DNA from: Bacteroidales bacterium
GTDB taxonomy: Bacteria > Bacteroidota > Bacteroidia > Bacteroidales > F082
Length of the DNA stretch: 64,000 nt
Reading direction: 5' to 3'
Assembly: GCA_017531225.1 (NCBI GenBank)
Contig: JAFXLL010000001.1
Coordinates: forward strand, 1-64,000
Shown here: positions 23,662-32,068 of the stretch, one piece after another
Layout: every line of letters starts with the position of its first letter
Numbering within the stretch: the stretch's first letter is position 1
Translations under genes and position numbers: made by a program
Notes under the pieces: generated by a model
Database searches by the model: none
The model's input: only the letters and a program-made list of their open reading frames with translations
Told to the model about the DNA's origin: nothing

Positions 23662-26262
23662 TTATTTATTGAGCAGTTTTTTAATCTCATTTAGTTTCAT
23701 CAAAGCCTCTACCGGAGTCAAGGTATCGATGTTCGTATTGAGGATGTCTTCCTTGATCTGCAGTAGCAATGGATCATCCAACTGAATGAAACTCAATTGC
23801 ATAGGCTCTTCTGGCTTCAAGGCGGCCTTGTCAACCTGATCGCCAGTGTGTGACTTTTCTAATAAGGTCAGCAGTTTTTCGGCGCGTTCCACCACTTTTT
23901 TCGGCATACCGGCCATGGCAGCCACATGGATACCGAAGCTGTGATTGCTACCGCCGCGTTTCAGCTTGCGCAGGAAGACTACCTTGTTGCCGACTTCCTT
24001 CACCGTCACGTGGTAGTTCTTGATTCTTGCGAAAGAGGCCTCCATCTCGTTCAGTTCGTGGTAGTGGGTGGCGAACATCACCTTGGCTCGGCTCACAGGA
24101 TGGTCATGTAGGAACTCAGTAATAGCCCAAGCAATGCTGATGCCGTCGTAAGTGCTGGTGCCACGCCCGATTTCATCAAGCAGCACAAGGCTTCGCGATG
24201 ACACATTGTTCAAGATGCTCGCCGTTTCGTTCATCTCCACCATGAAAGTAGATTCGCCTGAAGAAATGTTGTCGGAAGCGCCTACACGAGTGAAGATCTT
24301 GTCCACCAACCCAATTCTTGCCGAGGCCGCTGGCACGAAACTGCCCATCTGTGCCATGAGCACAATCAAGGCGGTTTGTCGCAACAATGCCGATTTACCT
24401 GACATATTGGGACCGGTGATGACGATGATCTGTTGTTTGTCCTTGTCGAGATACACGTCGTTGGCGATGTAGCTCTCGCCTGCAGGTAGCATCTGCTCAA
24501 TCACAGGATGCCGCCCGTCTTTGATGTCAAGCACGTAAGAATCATCTATGGTAGGCCTTACGTAATTGAACTTCAATGCGGTGTCGGCGAAACTCACCAG
24601 GCAATCCAGATGTGCCACCAATGAAGCATCACGCTGAATCGGCTCCACAAATTCACATACGGCGCTCACCAACTCGGCGTAAATTCTTTGCTCGATACCT
24701 GCAATCTTTTCTTCCGCTCCGAGAATCTTTTGTTCGTAGACCTTCAGTTCTTCGGTGATGTATCGCTCCGCGTTGGTAAGCGTTTGCTTGCGGATCCACT
24801 CGGCCGGCACCTTGTCCTTATGGGTGTTGGTCACTTCCAAGTAATAGCCGAATACATTGTTGTAGCCCACTTTCAAGGAGGATATTCCCGTGGCTTCCAT
24901 CTCACGACGTTGAATGCCTTGCAGGTATTCCTTTCCTGAATGAGATAGCCCTCGCAGTTCATCCAGCTCGGCATCAACGCCATTGGCGATGAAGTTGCCT
25001 TTGGAAAGTAGGGCAGGAGCTTCAGGGTTCAAGGTCGTTTTGATACGCTCGCGGATGCTTACACAGGGATCCAGCTGCTCGGCATAGCTTTTCAGAGCCT
25101 CATGCTGGCTTTCGGAACAGAGGCTCTTTAGTGTTTCAATCTGATCCAAAGCCCTTCCCACCTGCAACAACTCACGCGGATTCACTTTTGAGAGTGACAC
25201 TTTCGAAATCAATCGCTCCAGGTCATTGATGGCACGGAAGGCGTCCTGAAAAAGCCCAATGGCTTCGTGGTGTTGGGTAAAATGTTCCACCACGGCATAA
25301 CGTGCCTCAATCTGTTCTTTATTTTTTAAAGGTAACGCAATCCAACGTCGCATCAGTCGGCTGCCCATGGGGGAGACGGTCTTGTCGATGATGTCGATCA
25401 AGGTCTTGGCATTGGCATTTGGGGTGTGTAACAACTCCAAATTCCTGATGGTGAACCTGTCCAGCCACACAAACTGCCCTTGGTCAATTCTTGAAAGCGA
25501 AGCAATATGGTTGATCTTGTCGTGTTGCGTCTCTATTAAATAATGTATGCAGGCACCTGCCGCCACAATGCCTTTCGGGAAGTCATCCACGCCAAAGCCT
25601 TTGAGCGAGGTGGTTTGAAAATGCCGGTTGAGCACCTCGTTGGCGTAATCCTCGGTGAATACCCAGTCGTCGAACACGGTGAGGAACAGCTTTCCTCCAA
25701 ACAAGTCGATGAAATCGCGCCGTTTGTTGCGCTGGATAAGCACTTCTGAAGGGTTGAAGCTCTGCAGCAGTTTGTCAATGTACTCGTTGTTGCCCTGGGT
25801 GAGATAGAACTCGCCGGTGGAGACGTCCAAAAATGCCACTCCGGAGATGTCTTTGTCCAGATGCACAGAGGCCAGGAAGTTGTTTTCCTTCTGCTCCAAC
25901 ACATTGTCGTTATAGGTCACGCCTGGGGTTACCAGTTCGATAACACCGCGTTTCACTAATTTCTTGGTGAGCTTAGGGTCTTCCAGCTGTTCGCAGATGG
26001 CCACTTTCATACCTGCCCTGACCAGTTTGGGTAGGTAGGTGTCAAGGGCATGGTGGGGGAACCCCGCCAGTTCAGGCGATTCCGCTTGAGCGTTGGATCG
26101 TTTGGTCAATACAATGCCAAGCACTTCCGCGGCTTTCACGGCGTCCTCTCCATAAGTCTCGTAAAAATCGCCTACTCTGAATAGCAGCATCGCATCGGGG
26201 TACTTCGCCTTAAACGAGTTGTACTGCTTCATCAGCGGCGTTTCGCTGGTTCCTTTTGTCAT
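23662..26262 (-). CDS. mutS: DNA mismatch repair protein MutS
   Basis: An 866-residue MutS. The mismatch-binding domain I has the Phe-x-Glu motif in [11 protein letters not shown] preceded by [23 protein letters not shown]. Connector, lever and clamp domains follow. The ATPase has Walker [14 protein letters not shown], the ST motif [10 protein letters not shown], Walker [17 protein letters not shown] and the conserved ATHYHEL. It recognises mispairs and recruits MutL. The start at 26260-26262 ([14 protein letters not shown]) was preferred over one 14 codons upstream because the -7 box at 26281-26288 lies between them and homologues start at this point. Confidence 0.98.
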   Translation of the reverse strand: MTKGTSETPLMKQYNSFKAKYPDAMLLFRVGDFYETYGEDAVKAAEVLGIVLTKRSNAQAESPELAGFPHHALDTYLPKLVRAGMKVAICEQLEDPKLTKKLVKRGVIELVTPGVTYNDNVLEQKENNFLASVHLDKDISGVAFLDVSTGEFYLTQGNNEYIDKLLQSFNPSEVLIQRNKRRDFIDLFGGKLFLTVFDDWVFTEDYANEVLNRHFQTTSLKGFGVDDFPKGIVAAGACIHYLIETQHDKINHIASLSRIDQGQFVWLDRFTIRNLELLHTPNANAKTLIDIIDKTVSPMGSRLMRRWIALPLKNKEQIEARYAVVEHFTQHHEAIGLFQDAFRAINDLERLISKVSLSKVNPRELLQVGRALDQIETLKSLCSESQHEALKSYAEQLDPCVSIRERIKTTLNPEAPALLSKGNFIANGVDAELDELRGLSHSGKEYLQGIQRREMEATGISSLKVGYNNVFGYYLEVTNTHKDKVPAEWIRKQTLTNAERYITEELKVYEQKILGAEEKIAGIEQRIYAELVSAVCEFVEPIQRDASLVAHLDCLVSFADTALKFNYVRPTIDDSYVLDIKDGRHPVIEQMLPAGESYIANDVYLDKDKQQIIVITGPNMSGKSALLRQTALIVLMAQMGSFVPAASARIGLVDKIFTRVGASDNISSGESTFMVEMNETASILNNVSSRSLVLLDEIGRGTSTYDGISIAWAITEFLHDHPVSRAKVMFATHYHELNEMEASFARIKNYHVTVKEVGNKVVFLRKLKRGGSNHSFGIHVAAMAGMPKKVVERAEKLLTLLEKSHTGDQVDKAALKPEEPMQLSFIQLDDPLLLQIKEDILNTNIDTLTPVEALMKLNEIKKLLNK

Positions 26263-26280
26263 CTCGATATTTTTGCCTGA

Positions 26281-26288
26281 CAAAAATA
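26281..26288 (-). promoter_or_regulatory. -7 box for mutS
   Basis: On the minus strand TATTTTTG fits TAnnTTTG, 18 bp upstream of the chosen ATG. No clear -33 at the ideal distance. Confidence 0.5.
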
Positions 26289-26330
26289 AGAAATTCTCAA
26301 ACATAACGGTTCGTTGCTTTGTTTTTTCCC

Positions 26331-26338
26331 TACCTTTG
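26331..26338 (+). promoter_or_regulatory. -7 box for the SpoU methyltransferase gene
   Basis: TACCTTTG fits TAnnTTTG, 25 bp before the ATG at 26364. The -33 region (GTTCGTTGC) is only partly consensus. Confidence 0.55.
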
Positions 26339-26363
26339 TATTGAATTAAATAGGTGTATCTCT

Positions 26364-26900
26364 ATGCGCAAGCTTTCGATGGAGGAGCTTCATAGGCTCT
26401 CGAAGGATCAGTACAAGGAAGTGACCAAGCTTCCTGTGGTTGTGGTTCTTGATAACATTCGCTCGTTGAGCAATGTGGGTTCAGTGTTTCGTTCCGCCGA
26501 CGCTTTCAGGATCGGGGAACTGTTTTTATGTGGTATCACTGCTTGCCCGCCCCATCGCGAAATCCATAAAACGGCGTTAGGTGCCGACGAAACGGTGCCG
26601 TGGCGGTATTTTGCCACAGTCGAGGAAGCGTGTAAGGAACTTCGCTCTTTAGGTTACCGTATCTACGCCGTGGAGCAGGTGGAAGGTAGCGTGATGCTCC
26701 AGGACTTCATGGCGGAGCCCAACATGGCTTTCATCCTTGGCAATGAAGTCGATGGTGTCAGCGACGAGTCCTTGCCCTATTGCGACGGTGCCGTAGAGAT
26801 ACCACAACAAGGTACCAAGCATTCACTGAATGTTTCAGTCTGCTCCGGAATTATCATGTGGCATTTGTTCCAACAACTTTTCCTAAATCGAACGAAATAA
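26364..26900 (+). CDS. SpoU/TrmH-family RNA 2'-O-methyltransferase
   Basis: A 178-residue SPOUT-fold methyltransferase. The three family motifs are present: VLDNIRSLSNVGSVFRSADA (motif 1 with the catalytic Arg), FILGNEVDGVSDE (motif 2) and VEIPQQGTKHSLNVSVCSGI (motif 3, the SAM-binding trefoil knot). No N-terminal substrate-binding extension is present. It should 2'-O-methylate a tRNA or rRNA nucleotide, but the target cannot be told from sequence. The ATG at 26364 was chosen over one 15 codons earlier that overlaps the promoter. Confidence 0.92.
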   Translation: MRKLSMEELHRLSKDQYKEVTKLPVVVVLDNIRSLSNVGSVFRSADAFRIGELFLCGITACPPHREIHKTALGADETVPWRYFATVEEACKELRSLGYRIYAVEQVEGSVMLQDFMAEPNMAFILGNEVDGVSDESLPYCDGAVEIPQQGTKHSLNVSVCSGIIMWHLFQQLFLNRTK

Positions 26901-26952
26901 GGCGTGGTAAAGGCTTTTTGTTGATAAAAAAAGATGAAAAAACATGGATTTA

Positions 26953-26984
26953 TTTGGTTGAAAAGAAAAAACTTTCTAATTTTG
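26953..26984 (+). promoter_or_regulatory. Promoter of the OmpA-family gene
   Basis: TTTG (26953-26956), a 20-bp spacer and TAATTTTG (26977-26984): a perfect match to the Bacteroidales -33/-7 consensus, giving a leader of about 60 nt before the ATG at 27049. It is probably strong, as expected for a major outer-membrane protein. Confidence 0.8.
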
Positions 26985-27048
26985 TTCGGTTTTTAGTGTG
27001 TAATAGAAACAAATAGATTCAAATTATTATAAACTAAACTATTTAATT

Positions 27049-29043
27049 ATGAAGAATTTGACGTTTGCAAAATTGATGATGATTGTCATGATGGCAATCC
27101 TTCCTATGTCATTCTTTGCTCAGAAGAAGCAAAATCTTCCTGTGGAGAGGTATTTCTACATCTTTGCAGATGGTGGTCTCTCCATTAACCACACTGACCT
27201 TGCCAATTACGGTTTCATTCCGTTTGCCCAGAATGGTAAGTTCGTGTTTAACGATGGTTACGTCTTCAAAAACTTTGACGGCGAAGTCGGTATCGGTTAC
27301 CAAATTGGTAAGGTGATCGGTATTAATGGTAGATTTGGAACTGGTACCTTGGGTGGTGAAAAGCATAATCAATTGCTTACCCCTATCAATGGTACAACCG
27401 ATTACAGCGACCTCAAGCTGATTAAGACCACTTTCATGGAAGCTAACGTGAATTTGACCTTCAACTTGACCAACTTGTTCTTCGGCTACAACCCAAGAAG
27501 AGTGTTCAACTTCATCCCTCACATCGGTTTCGGTGGTATCCACTACCATGCAGGTGCTGTCCAGCGTATGCTTACAACAGAAGCTGAAGGCACAGGCGCT
27601 AACATCCTCGATGCTAAGAAAGATGCTGAACTGACCTACACCGTTCCCGTTGGTCTTGAACTGAACTTCAACGTCAGCAGAATGTTGGACATCTATCTCG
27701 ATTACACCTTCACCTGGGCTGGCAACGACAAGCTGGATCAGGTTCAGAAAGTGTTCTATCCTGAAGGCCCAACCGGTAAGAGAGTCATTGATGACATCCA
27801 AGTTGTCAACGATATGTACAGCCACCTCAACCTCGGTCTCCGTCTCAAGTTCAACAAGAAACCTTGCGACATTGAAACCATGGCTGCCAACGCTGACCAA
27901 ATCACCATGAAAACCAATCCTGATCCGCTTGAGGAACATGATGGTAAAGTTTGCTTCGACGTGATCTTCACCGTCCCTGCTAACTACTTCGAGAAGGAAG
28001 CTGTCATGAACATCACTCCTACCATGGCCTACAACGGTGGTCAGGTTGTCCTCGATCCTGTGACCTTCGTGGGTGAAAAGGTTAACACCGCCAATGCTGA
28101 CTTCCAAGTCAACTACAAGAACGGTGGCGAATTCACCAAGCATTACTGCACTGATTTCGTTCCTGAGATGGAAAGCGGCAAACTCATGGGCAATCCTATG
28201 TTCTATGTGTACAATGGCACCATCTATCCTACCCAGGATGAGATCGTGAAGAACACCTACTTCACTCAGGGCGGCGACAGAGTCATCACCGACGGCGTGG
28301 TCGTTACCGTTGTGAAGTGCGAAGTTGACAACGTTAAGGCTGTGGTCAGCGACAACAGCGTCAACGTTTCTTGGAACGGCAATGCTGAATCCTACGATGT
28401 GTTCATCGGTCATGAATTCAACAACGTTGCTACCGTGACTGGCGTCAAGGGCAACAGATACGTTTTCGAAAACGTTGAACCTGGTGACTATGTAGTCTAC
28501 GTTAAGGCTAACTGCCAGAAGGGTGCTACCAGCGAATGGCAAGGTGGTGCTACCGCTACCATCCAGGCTCCAAGACTGCCTATCGCAATCTTCTACTTCG
28601 ACTACAATTCATCCAACCTGAAGGCCAACACCAAGCTGAACAAGGAAGCTGCTAAGGCTATCGCAGCTAAACTCGCCGCTGGTGAAGCTATCAATGGTTT
28701 CGAAATTGAAGGCTGGGCATCACCTGAAGGTGAACTCGAACTCAACAACAACCTGGCTAACGACCGTGCCGATGCTGCCGACAAGGCTATCAAGGCTCAG
28801 TTGAAGAAGGTGAAACTGAACGAAAAAGACTTCACATTCTCAGCTCAAGGCTTCGGTCCTGACTGGAATAAGTTCATCGAACTCGTCCAGGCTTCCAACA
28901 TCGCCGACAAGGATCAGATCGTCCGCGTGATCCAAAACAGCAAGAACCGCGAACAAGAGATCAAGAACATGATCAACGTTTATCCTGAACTCGAAAAGGA
29001 TATCCTCCCGCTGATCCGTCGCGCTGAAGTCTTCGTCAAGTAA
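27049..29043 (+). CDS. OmpA-family outer-membrane protein with barrel, Fn3-like insert and OmpA C-domain
   Basis: A 664-residue protein. Signal peptide (MKNLTFAKLMMIVMMAILPMSFFAQ), beta barrel over about 30-285 (ERYFYIFADGGLSINHTDL ... SHLNLGLRLKFNKKP), two beta domains of which the second is fibronectin-III-like (VKAVVSDNSVNVSWNGNAESY ... YVVYVKANCQKGATSEW), and an OmpA_C-like peptidoglycan-binding domain from about 515 (IAIFYFDYNSSNLKANTKLN, FEIEGWASPEGELELNNNLA). The C-domain lacks the classic NxxLSxxRA spacing but has NNNLANDRADAA. It should link the outer membrane to peptidoglycan. Single gene with a strong promoter and terminator. Codon use is biased to common codons, as in highly expressed genes. 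Confidence 0.88.
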   Translation: MKNLTFAKLMMIVMMAILPMSFFAQKKQNLPVERYFYIFADGGLSINHTDLANYGFIPFAQNGKFVFNDGYVFKNFDGEVGIGYQIGKVIGINGRFGTGTLGGEKHNQLLTPINGTTDYSDLKLIKTTFMEANVNLTFNLTNLFFGYNPRRVFNFIPHIGFGGIHYHAGAVQRMLTTEAEGTGANILDAKKDAELTYTVPVGLELNFNVSRMLDIYLDYTFTWAGNDKLDQVQKVFYPEGPTGKRVIDDIQVVNDMYSHLNLGLRLKFNKKPCDIETMAANADQITMKTNPDPLEEHDGKVCFDVIFTVPANYFEKEAVMNITPTMAYNGGQVVLDPVTFVGEKVNTANADFQVNYKNGGEFTKHYCTDFVPEMESGKLMGNPMFYVYNGTIYPTQDEIVKNTYFTQGGDRVITDGVVVTVVKCEVDNVKAVVSDNSVNVSWNGNAESYDVFIGHEFNNVATVTGVKGNRYVFENVEPGDYVVYVKANCQKGATSEWQGGATATIQAPRLPIAIFYFDYNSSNLKANTKLNKEAAKAIAAKLAAGEAINGFEIEGWASPEGELELNNNLANDRADAADKAIKAQLKKVKLNEKDFTFSAQGFGPDWNKFIELVQASNIADKDQIVRVIQNSKNREQEIKNMINVYPELEKDILPLIRRAEVFVK

Positions 29044-29062
29044 TCTTGACAAGATGAAGATC

Positions 29063-29095
29063 AAAAAAGGCCGCTCAATCGAGCGGCCTTTTTTT
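29063..29095 (+). terminator. Bidirectional intrinsic terminator between the OmpA-family gene and the dNK gene
   Basis: AAAAAAGGCCGCTC-AATC-GAGCGGCCTTTTTTT. A near-perfect stem with T-runs on both strands serves both convergent genes. Confidence 0.93.
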
Positions 29096-29097
29096 GT

Positions 29098-29739
29098 TTA
29101 TAACACGATTCGATGTACCCCTATTTCGTAAGGCTGGTTGATTGCCTCGATGATTTGTTGATAGTCTTTCTCGTTGGCTACGAAATCAAGCCTGTTGGTG
29201 TCTAAAACCAAAATGCGCATGTCATCCTGCTGCTGCTTGATAAAATCAAAATAACCCCGTTGCACATTCTCCAGATACTCATTGGTAATGTCTTGCTCGT
29301 AGGTGCGTCCACGCTTGCGGATGTTGTACTGCAGGTGGTCAACGTCCAAATACAAATACACCATCAGTTCCGGCTTAGGAGTGTTGGAGAAGATGATGTT
29401 GAAAAAGCGTGCAAACAAATCGTACTCGTCTTCCTGTAGGTTGTTGCGTGAGAAAATCAACGACTTGGCTACATAATAGTCCGAAATGATGAAGTCGTGA
29501 AACAAATCGAGATTGGCCAATTTGTCCTTCAATTGCTGAAAACGTAAGGCCAAAAAGGTCATCTCCAACTGAAAGGCGTACTTGTCAGGCTCCTTGTAGA
29601 ACTTCGGCAGAAACGGGTTCTTGTCAGCCTCAAACTCCTCCAATACCAACTTTCCGTTGAAATCGTTGGCGATGCGGGTTGCTAATGTGGTCTTACCCGC
29701 ACCGATGGTTCCTTCGATGGCAATGAAATTATAATTCAT
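29098..29739 (-). CDS. Deoxynucleoside kinase (dAdo/dCyd kinase family)
   Basis: A 213-residue P-loop kinase. Walker A is EGTIGAGKTTLA at residues 9-20, followed by EEFEADKNPFLPKFYKEPD; FHDFIISDYYVAKSLIFSRN carries the substrate-contacting Asp-Tyr in place of the usual DR. RKRGRTYEQDI is the lid. It phosphorylates deoxynucleosides for salvage; substrate preference cannot be read off. Its ATG overlaps the folK stop (ATGA), so folK and this kinase are translated together, a pairing often seen in Bacteroidota. Confidence 0.92.
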   Translation of the reverse strand: MNYNFIAIEGTIGAGKTTLATRIANDFNGKLVLEEFEADKNPFLPKFYKEPDKYAFQLEMTFLALRFQQLKDKLANLDLFHDFIISDYYVAKSLIFSRNNLQEDEYDLFARFFNIIFSNTPKPELMVYLYLDVDHLQYNIRKRGRTYEQDITNEYLENVQRGYFDFIKQQQDDMRILVLDTNRLDFVANEKDYQQIIEAINQPYEIGVHRIVL

Positions 29740-30197
29740 AGTTTCTCAAGCAATTGCGTTTGACTTAAATTGAAAACAGGATGCAAAAAGTCAGGGATGA
29801 TCTCACATAAAGGCTCCAAGGCAAACTTGCGCAGATGCAACAACGGATGTGGAGCAGTCACCTTGGCCGTGTTGATAATCCTGTCGCTATAATACAAGAT
29901 GTCCAAGTCGACTGTGCGAGAGCAATAGCCCTTTTGCTCAGGGTGCCTCACGCGACCCAACTCCGCTTCAATACCCATCAGCGCATCCATCAGGTCGTCG
30001 GGCTCAAGTTCAGTCTCCACCACCAATAGCTCGTTCAAGAACCATTCCTCCGCCTCGAATCCCCAAGGCTCTGTGGTGTAAGCCGAAGAACGCTCTACCA
30101 ACAGGCCACACCTATTTTTAATAAGCGTGCAGGCTTGCTCCAATAAAGCCTTCTTGTCGCCCATGTTCGACCCAAATAAAATATAACATCTTGTCAT
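29736..30197 (-). CDS. folK: 2-amino-4-hydroxy-6-hydroxymethyldihydropteridine diphosphokinase (HPPK)
   Basis: A 153-residue HPPK. The N-terminus CYILFGSNMGDKKALLEQA (GSNxGD) is followed by EPWGFEAEEWFLNELLVVET and the signature RTVDLDILYYSD and APHPLLHLRKFALEPL, which hold the Mg-binding aspartates and the pterin site. It transfers pyrophosphate from ATP to the pterin in folate synthesis. An in-frame extension of 59 codons exists upstream, but it runs through the divergent promoter region and has no family similarity. The -7 box at 30202-30209 is so close that the mRNA may be leaderless. Confidence 0.96.
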   Translation of the reverse strand: MTRCYILFGSNMGDKKALLEQACTLIKNRCGLLVERSSAYTTEPWGFEAEEWFLNELLVVETELEPDDLMDALMGIEAELGRVRHPEQKGYCSRTVDLDILYYSDRIINTAKVTAPHPLLHLRKFALEPLCEIIPDFLHPVFNLSQTQLLEKL

Positions 30198-30198
30198 G

Positions 30199-30229
30199 TT
30201 GCAAAGATAATGATTTTGGTTTAACTTTG
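30199..30229 (+). promoter_or_regulatory. Promoter of sppA
   Basis: TTG (30199-30201), a 20-bp spacer and TAACTTTG (30222-30229), fitting the consensus, 26 bp ahead of the sppA ATG. It overlaps the opposing folK -7 box. Confidence 0.7.
30202..30209 (-). promoter_or_regulatory. -7 box for folK
   Basis: On the minus strand TATCTTTG fits TAnnTTTG and ends only 4 bp before the folK ATG. It lies inside the spacer of the divergent sppA promoter. Confidence 0.55.
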
Positions 30230-30255
30230 CGCCTGCAATACAAAACTCTAAAACC

Positions 30256-32034
30256 ATGAAATTTTCAAAAGTACTGCTTGCTGCATTTCTCGGCACATTG
30301 ATCGCTTTGTTGATCACCTTTTTTGTAAAAGTCGGCGTGGTTTCCTCCATGATTTCCGGCATGTCGAAAGACACTGAGACTTCTACTGATGTGAAGCCGA
30401 ACTCAGTGCTTTACATGAAACTCAATTACGAAATTCAGGACCGTTCTGTTGACGATCCCTTTGGCTCCATCAACTTCAGCTCAAAGGAAATGCTTGAATC
30501 AACCGGTTTGAACGTGATCCTGCGTAACATTGAACATGCCAAGACGGATCCCAATATCAAGGGTATCTATATGGAACTGAGTAGCATCCCAACCTCAACG
30601 GCTACCTTGCAGGAACTCCGTGACAAACTCATTGAATTCAAGGAATCGGGCAAGTTCATCGCATGCTATGGCGAGACCTACTCGCAAAGCGCTTACTATA
30701 TGGCCTCTATCGCTGATCATATCTGGCTGAACCCAGAAGGAGTGATCGACTTCCACGGTATGGCTTCACAAATCATGTTCTACAAACACCTGTTTGAGAA
30801 ACTTGAGGTTGAGATGCAGATTGTCCGTGGTCCCAACAACCGCTTTAAGAGCGCCGTGGAGCCTTATTTCCTCGACAAGATGAGTGAGGCTAACCGCGAA
30901 CAGATGGATAAGCTGTTAAGCACCGTTTGGGGTCAGATCCTTGTCGCCATCAGCGAAAGCCGCAACATCAGCGTGGAGCAGCTCAACCAGATTGCCGACA
31001 ACTTAGAGTTGATGACTGACGCTAAGGTTGCCTTGAATTACGGTTTGGTTGATCAGCTTTATTACAGGGATCAAGTGCTGGCTGAGCTGAAAACCATGAC
31101 TGGTAGCAGCGATAAGATCAACGCAATTAACAACGAAAATTACGCCAAGTCCTATAAGACCAAGAATCCTAGCAAGAATGAAGTGGCTATCATCTACGCT
31201 TCAGGTCAGATCTATGACGGTAAGGGCAGCGAAGACAATATCTATTCCGAGAACCTCTCCAAGACCATCCGTGAGGCTCGTGAAGACAAAGATGTGAAAG
31301 CTATTGTGTTGCGCGTCAACTCACCTGGTGGCAGCGCCTTGGCTTCAGCCATCATCGGTCGTGAGCTCGATCTCACCAAGGAGGTGAAACCTATTATCGT
31401 TTCGATGGGCAATTACGCAGCATCAGGTGGTTACTGGATTTCAGCTAAGGCAGACTACATCTTTGCTGATCCTACCACTCTCACTGGTTCCATTGGTGTG
31501 TTTGGCACCTTCCCGAACCTTCAGGGACTTCTCAATAATAAGATTGGTTTGACTTTCGACGTGGCCAAGACCAACGAAAACGCCGACTTCGGCAGCGTGA
31601 CCCAGCCGCTCACTCCGTTCCAATATGCCAAGTTGCAGGAGAATGTGGTGAAGACATACGATGACTTCACTCGTCGTGTGGCAGAGGGCCGTGGCCTCCG
31701 TCAGACTTATGTCGACAGTATCGGTCAAGGCCGTGTGTGGGCTGGTGCCGATGCCATCGAAATCGGTCTCGTTGACCAATTGGGTGATATGGAAGATGCC
31801 ATCGCTTTCGCCGTTGAAAAAGCTGGATTGGGTGATGATTACAAGGTGACCGAGTTACCTAAGGAGAAGGACTTCTTCACCCGTATCATGGAGTCGTTCA
31901 ACTCCAATAACGACCTCGACGCCGCTTTGCGTCAGAAGATGGGTGTTTATTACCATTACTTCGAAGGAATTGAAAATCTCCAAAAGAACACGGGCATTCA
32001 AGCGAGGATGCCGTTCGATTTGGTGATTGAGTGA
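30256..32034 (+). CDS. sppA: Signal peptide peptidase SppA, 67K (long) type
   Basis: A 592-residue membrane-anchored serine protease with an N-terminal TM helix (VLLAAFLGTLIALLITFFV). It has the duplicated long form. The catalytic Lys198 is in NNRFKSAVEPY (first half) and the nucleophile Ser390 in NYAASGGYWIS (second half), with the oxyanion-region LRVNSPGGSALAS. It cleaves leftover signal peptides in the inner membrane. Start ATG has a consensus promoter 26 bp upstream and the gene ends at a bidirectional terminator shared with the convergent ABC-F gene. Confidence 0.95.
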   Translation: MKFSKVLLAAFLGTLIALLITFFVKVGVVSSMISGMSKDTETSTDVKPNSVLYMKLNYEIQDRSVDDPFGSINFSSKEMLESTGLNVILRNIEHAKTDPNIKGIYMELSSIPTSTATLQELRDKLIEFKESGKFIACYGETYSQSAYYMASIADHIWLNPEGVIDFHGMASQIMFYKHLFEKLEVEMQIVRGPNNRFKSAVEPYFLDKMSEANREQMDKLLSTVWGQILVAISESRNISVEQLNQIADNLELMTDAKVALNYGLVDQLYYRDQVLAELKTMTGSSDKINAINNENYAKSYKTKNPSKNEVAIIYASGQIYDGKGSEDNIYSENLSKTIREAREDKDVKAIVLRVNSPGGSALASAIIGRELDLTKEVKPIIVSMGNYAASGGYWISAKADYIFADPTTLTGSIGVFGTFPNLQGLLNNKIGLTFDVAKTNENADFGSVTQPLTPFQYAKLQENVVKTYDDFTRRVAEGRGLRQTYVDSIGQGRVWAGADAIEIGLVDQLGDMEDAIAFAVEKAGLGDDYKVTELPKEKDFFTRIMESFNSNNDLDAALRQKMGVYYHYFEGIENLQKNTGIQARMPFDLVIE

Positions 32035-32040
32035 TCAAAG

Positions 32041-32067
32041 AAAAGGGCTGCATTGCAGCCCTTTTTT
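32041..32067 (+). terminator. Bidirectional terminator between sppA and the ABC-F gene
   Basis: AAAAGGGCTGC-ATT-GCAGCCCTTTTTT: 11-bp stem with T-run on the plus strand and A-run giving the mirror T-run on the minus strand. It serves both convergent genes. Confidence 0.9.
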
Positions 32068-32068
32068 A

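Noticed and set aside
27109-28542. 477-codon open frame antisense to the OmpA-family gene
   Set aside because: Codon bias of a highly expressed gene leaves the opposite strand open. The product has no start context, no family signature, and the sense gene has signal peptide, promoter and domains.
30198-30374. 59-codon N-terminal extension of folK
   Set aside because: No similarity to HPPK, and it runs through the sppA promoter and start. The core GSNMGD motif lies near the chosen start.
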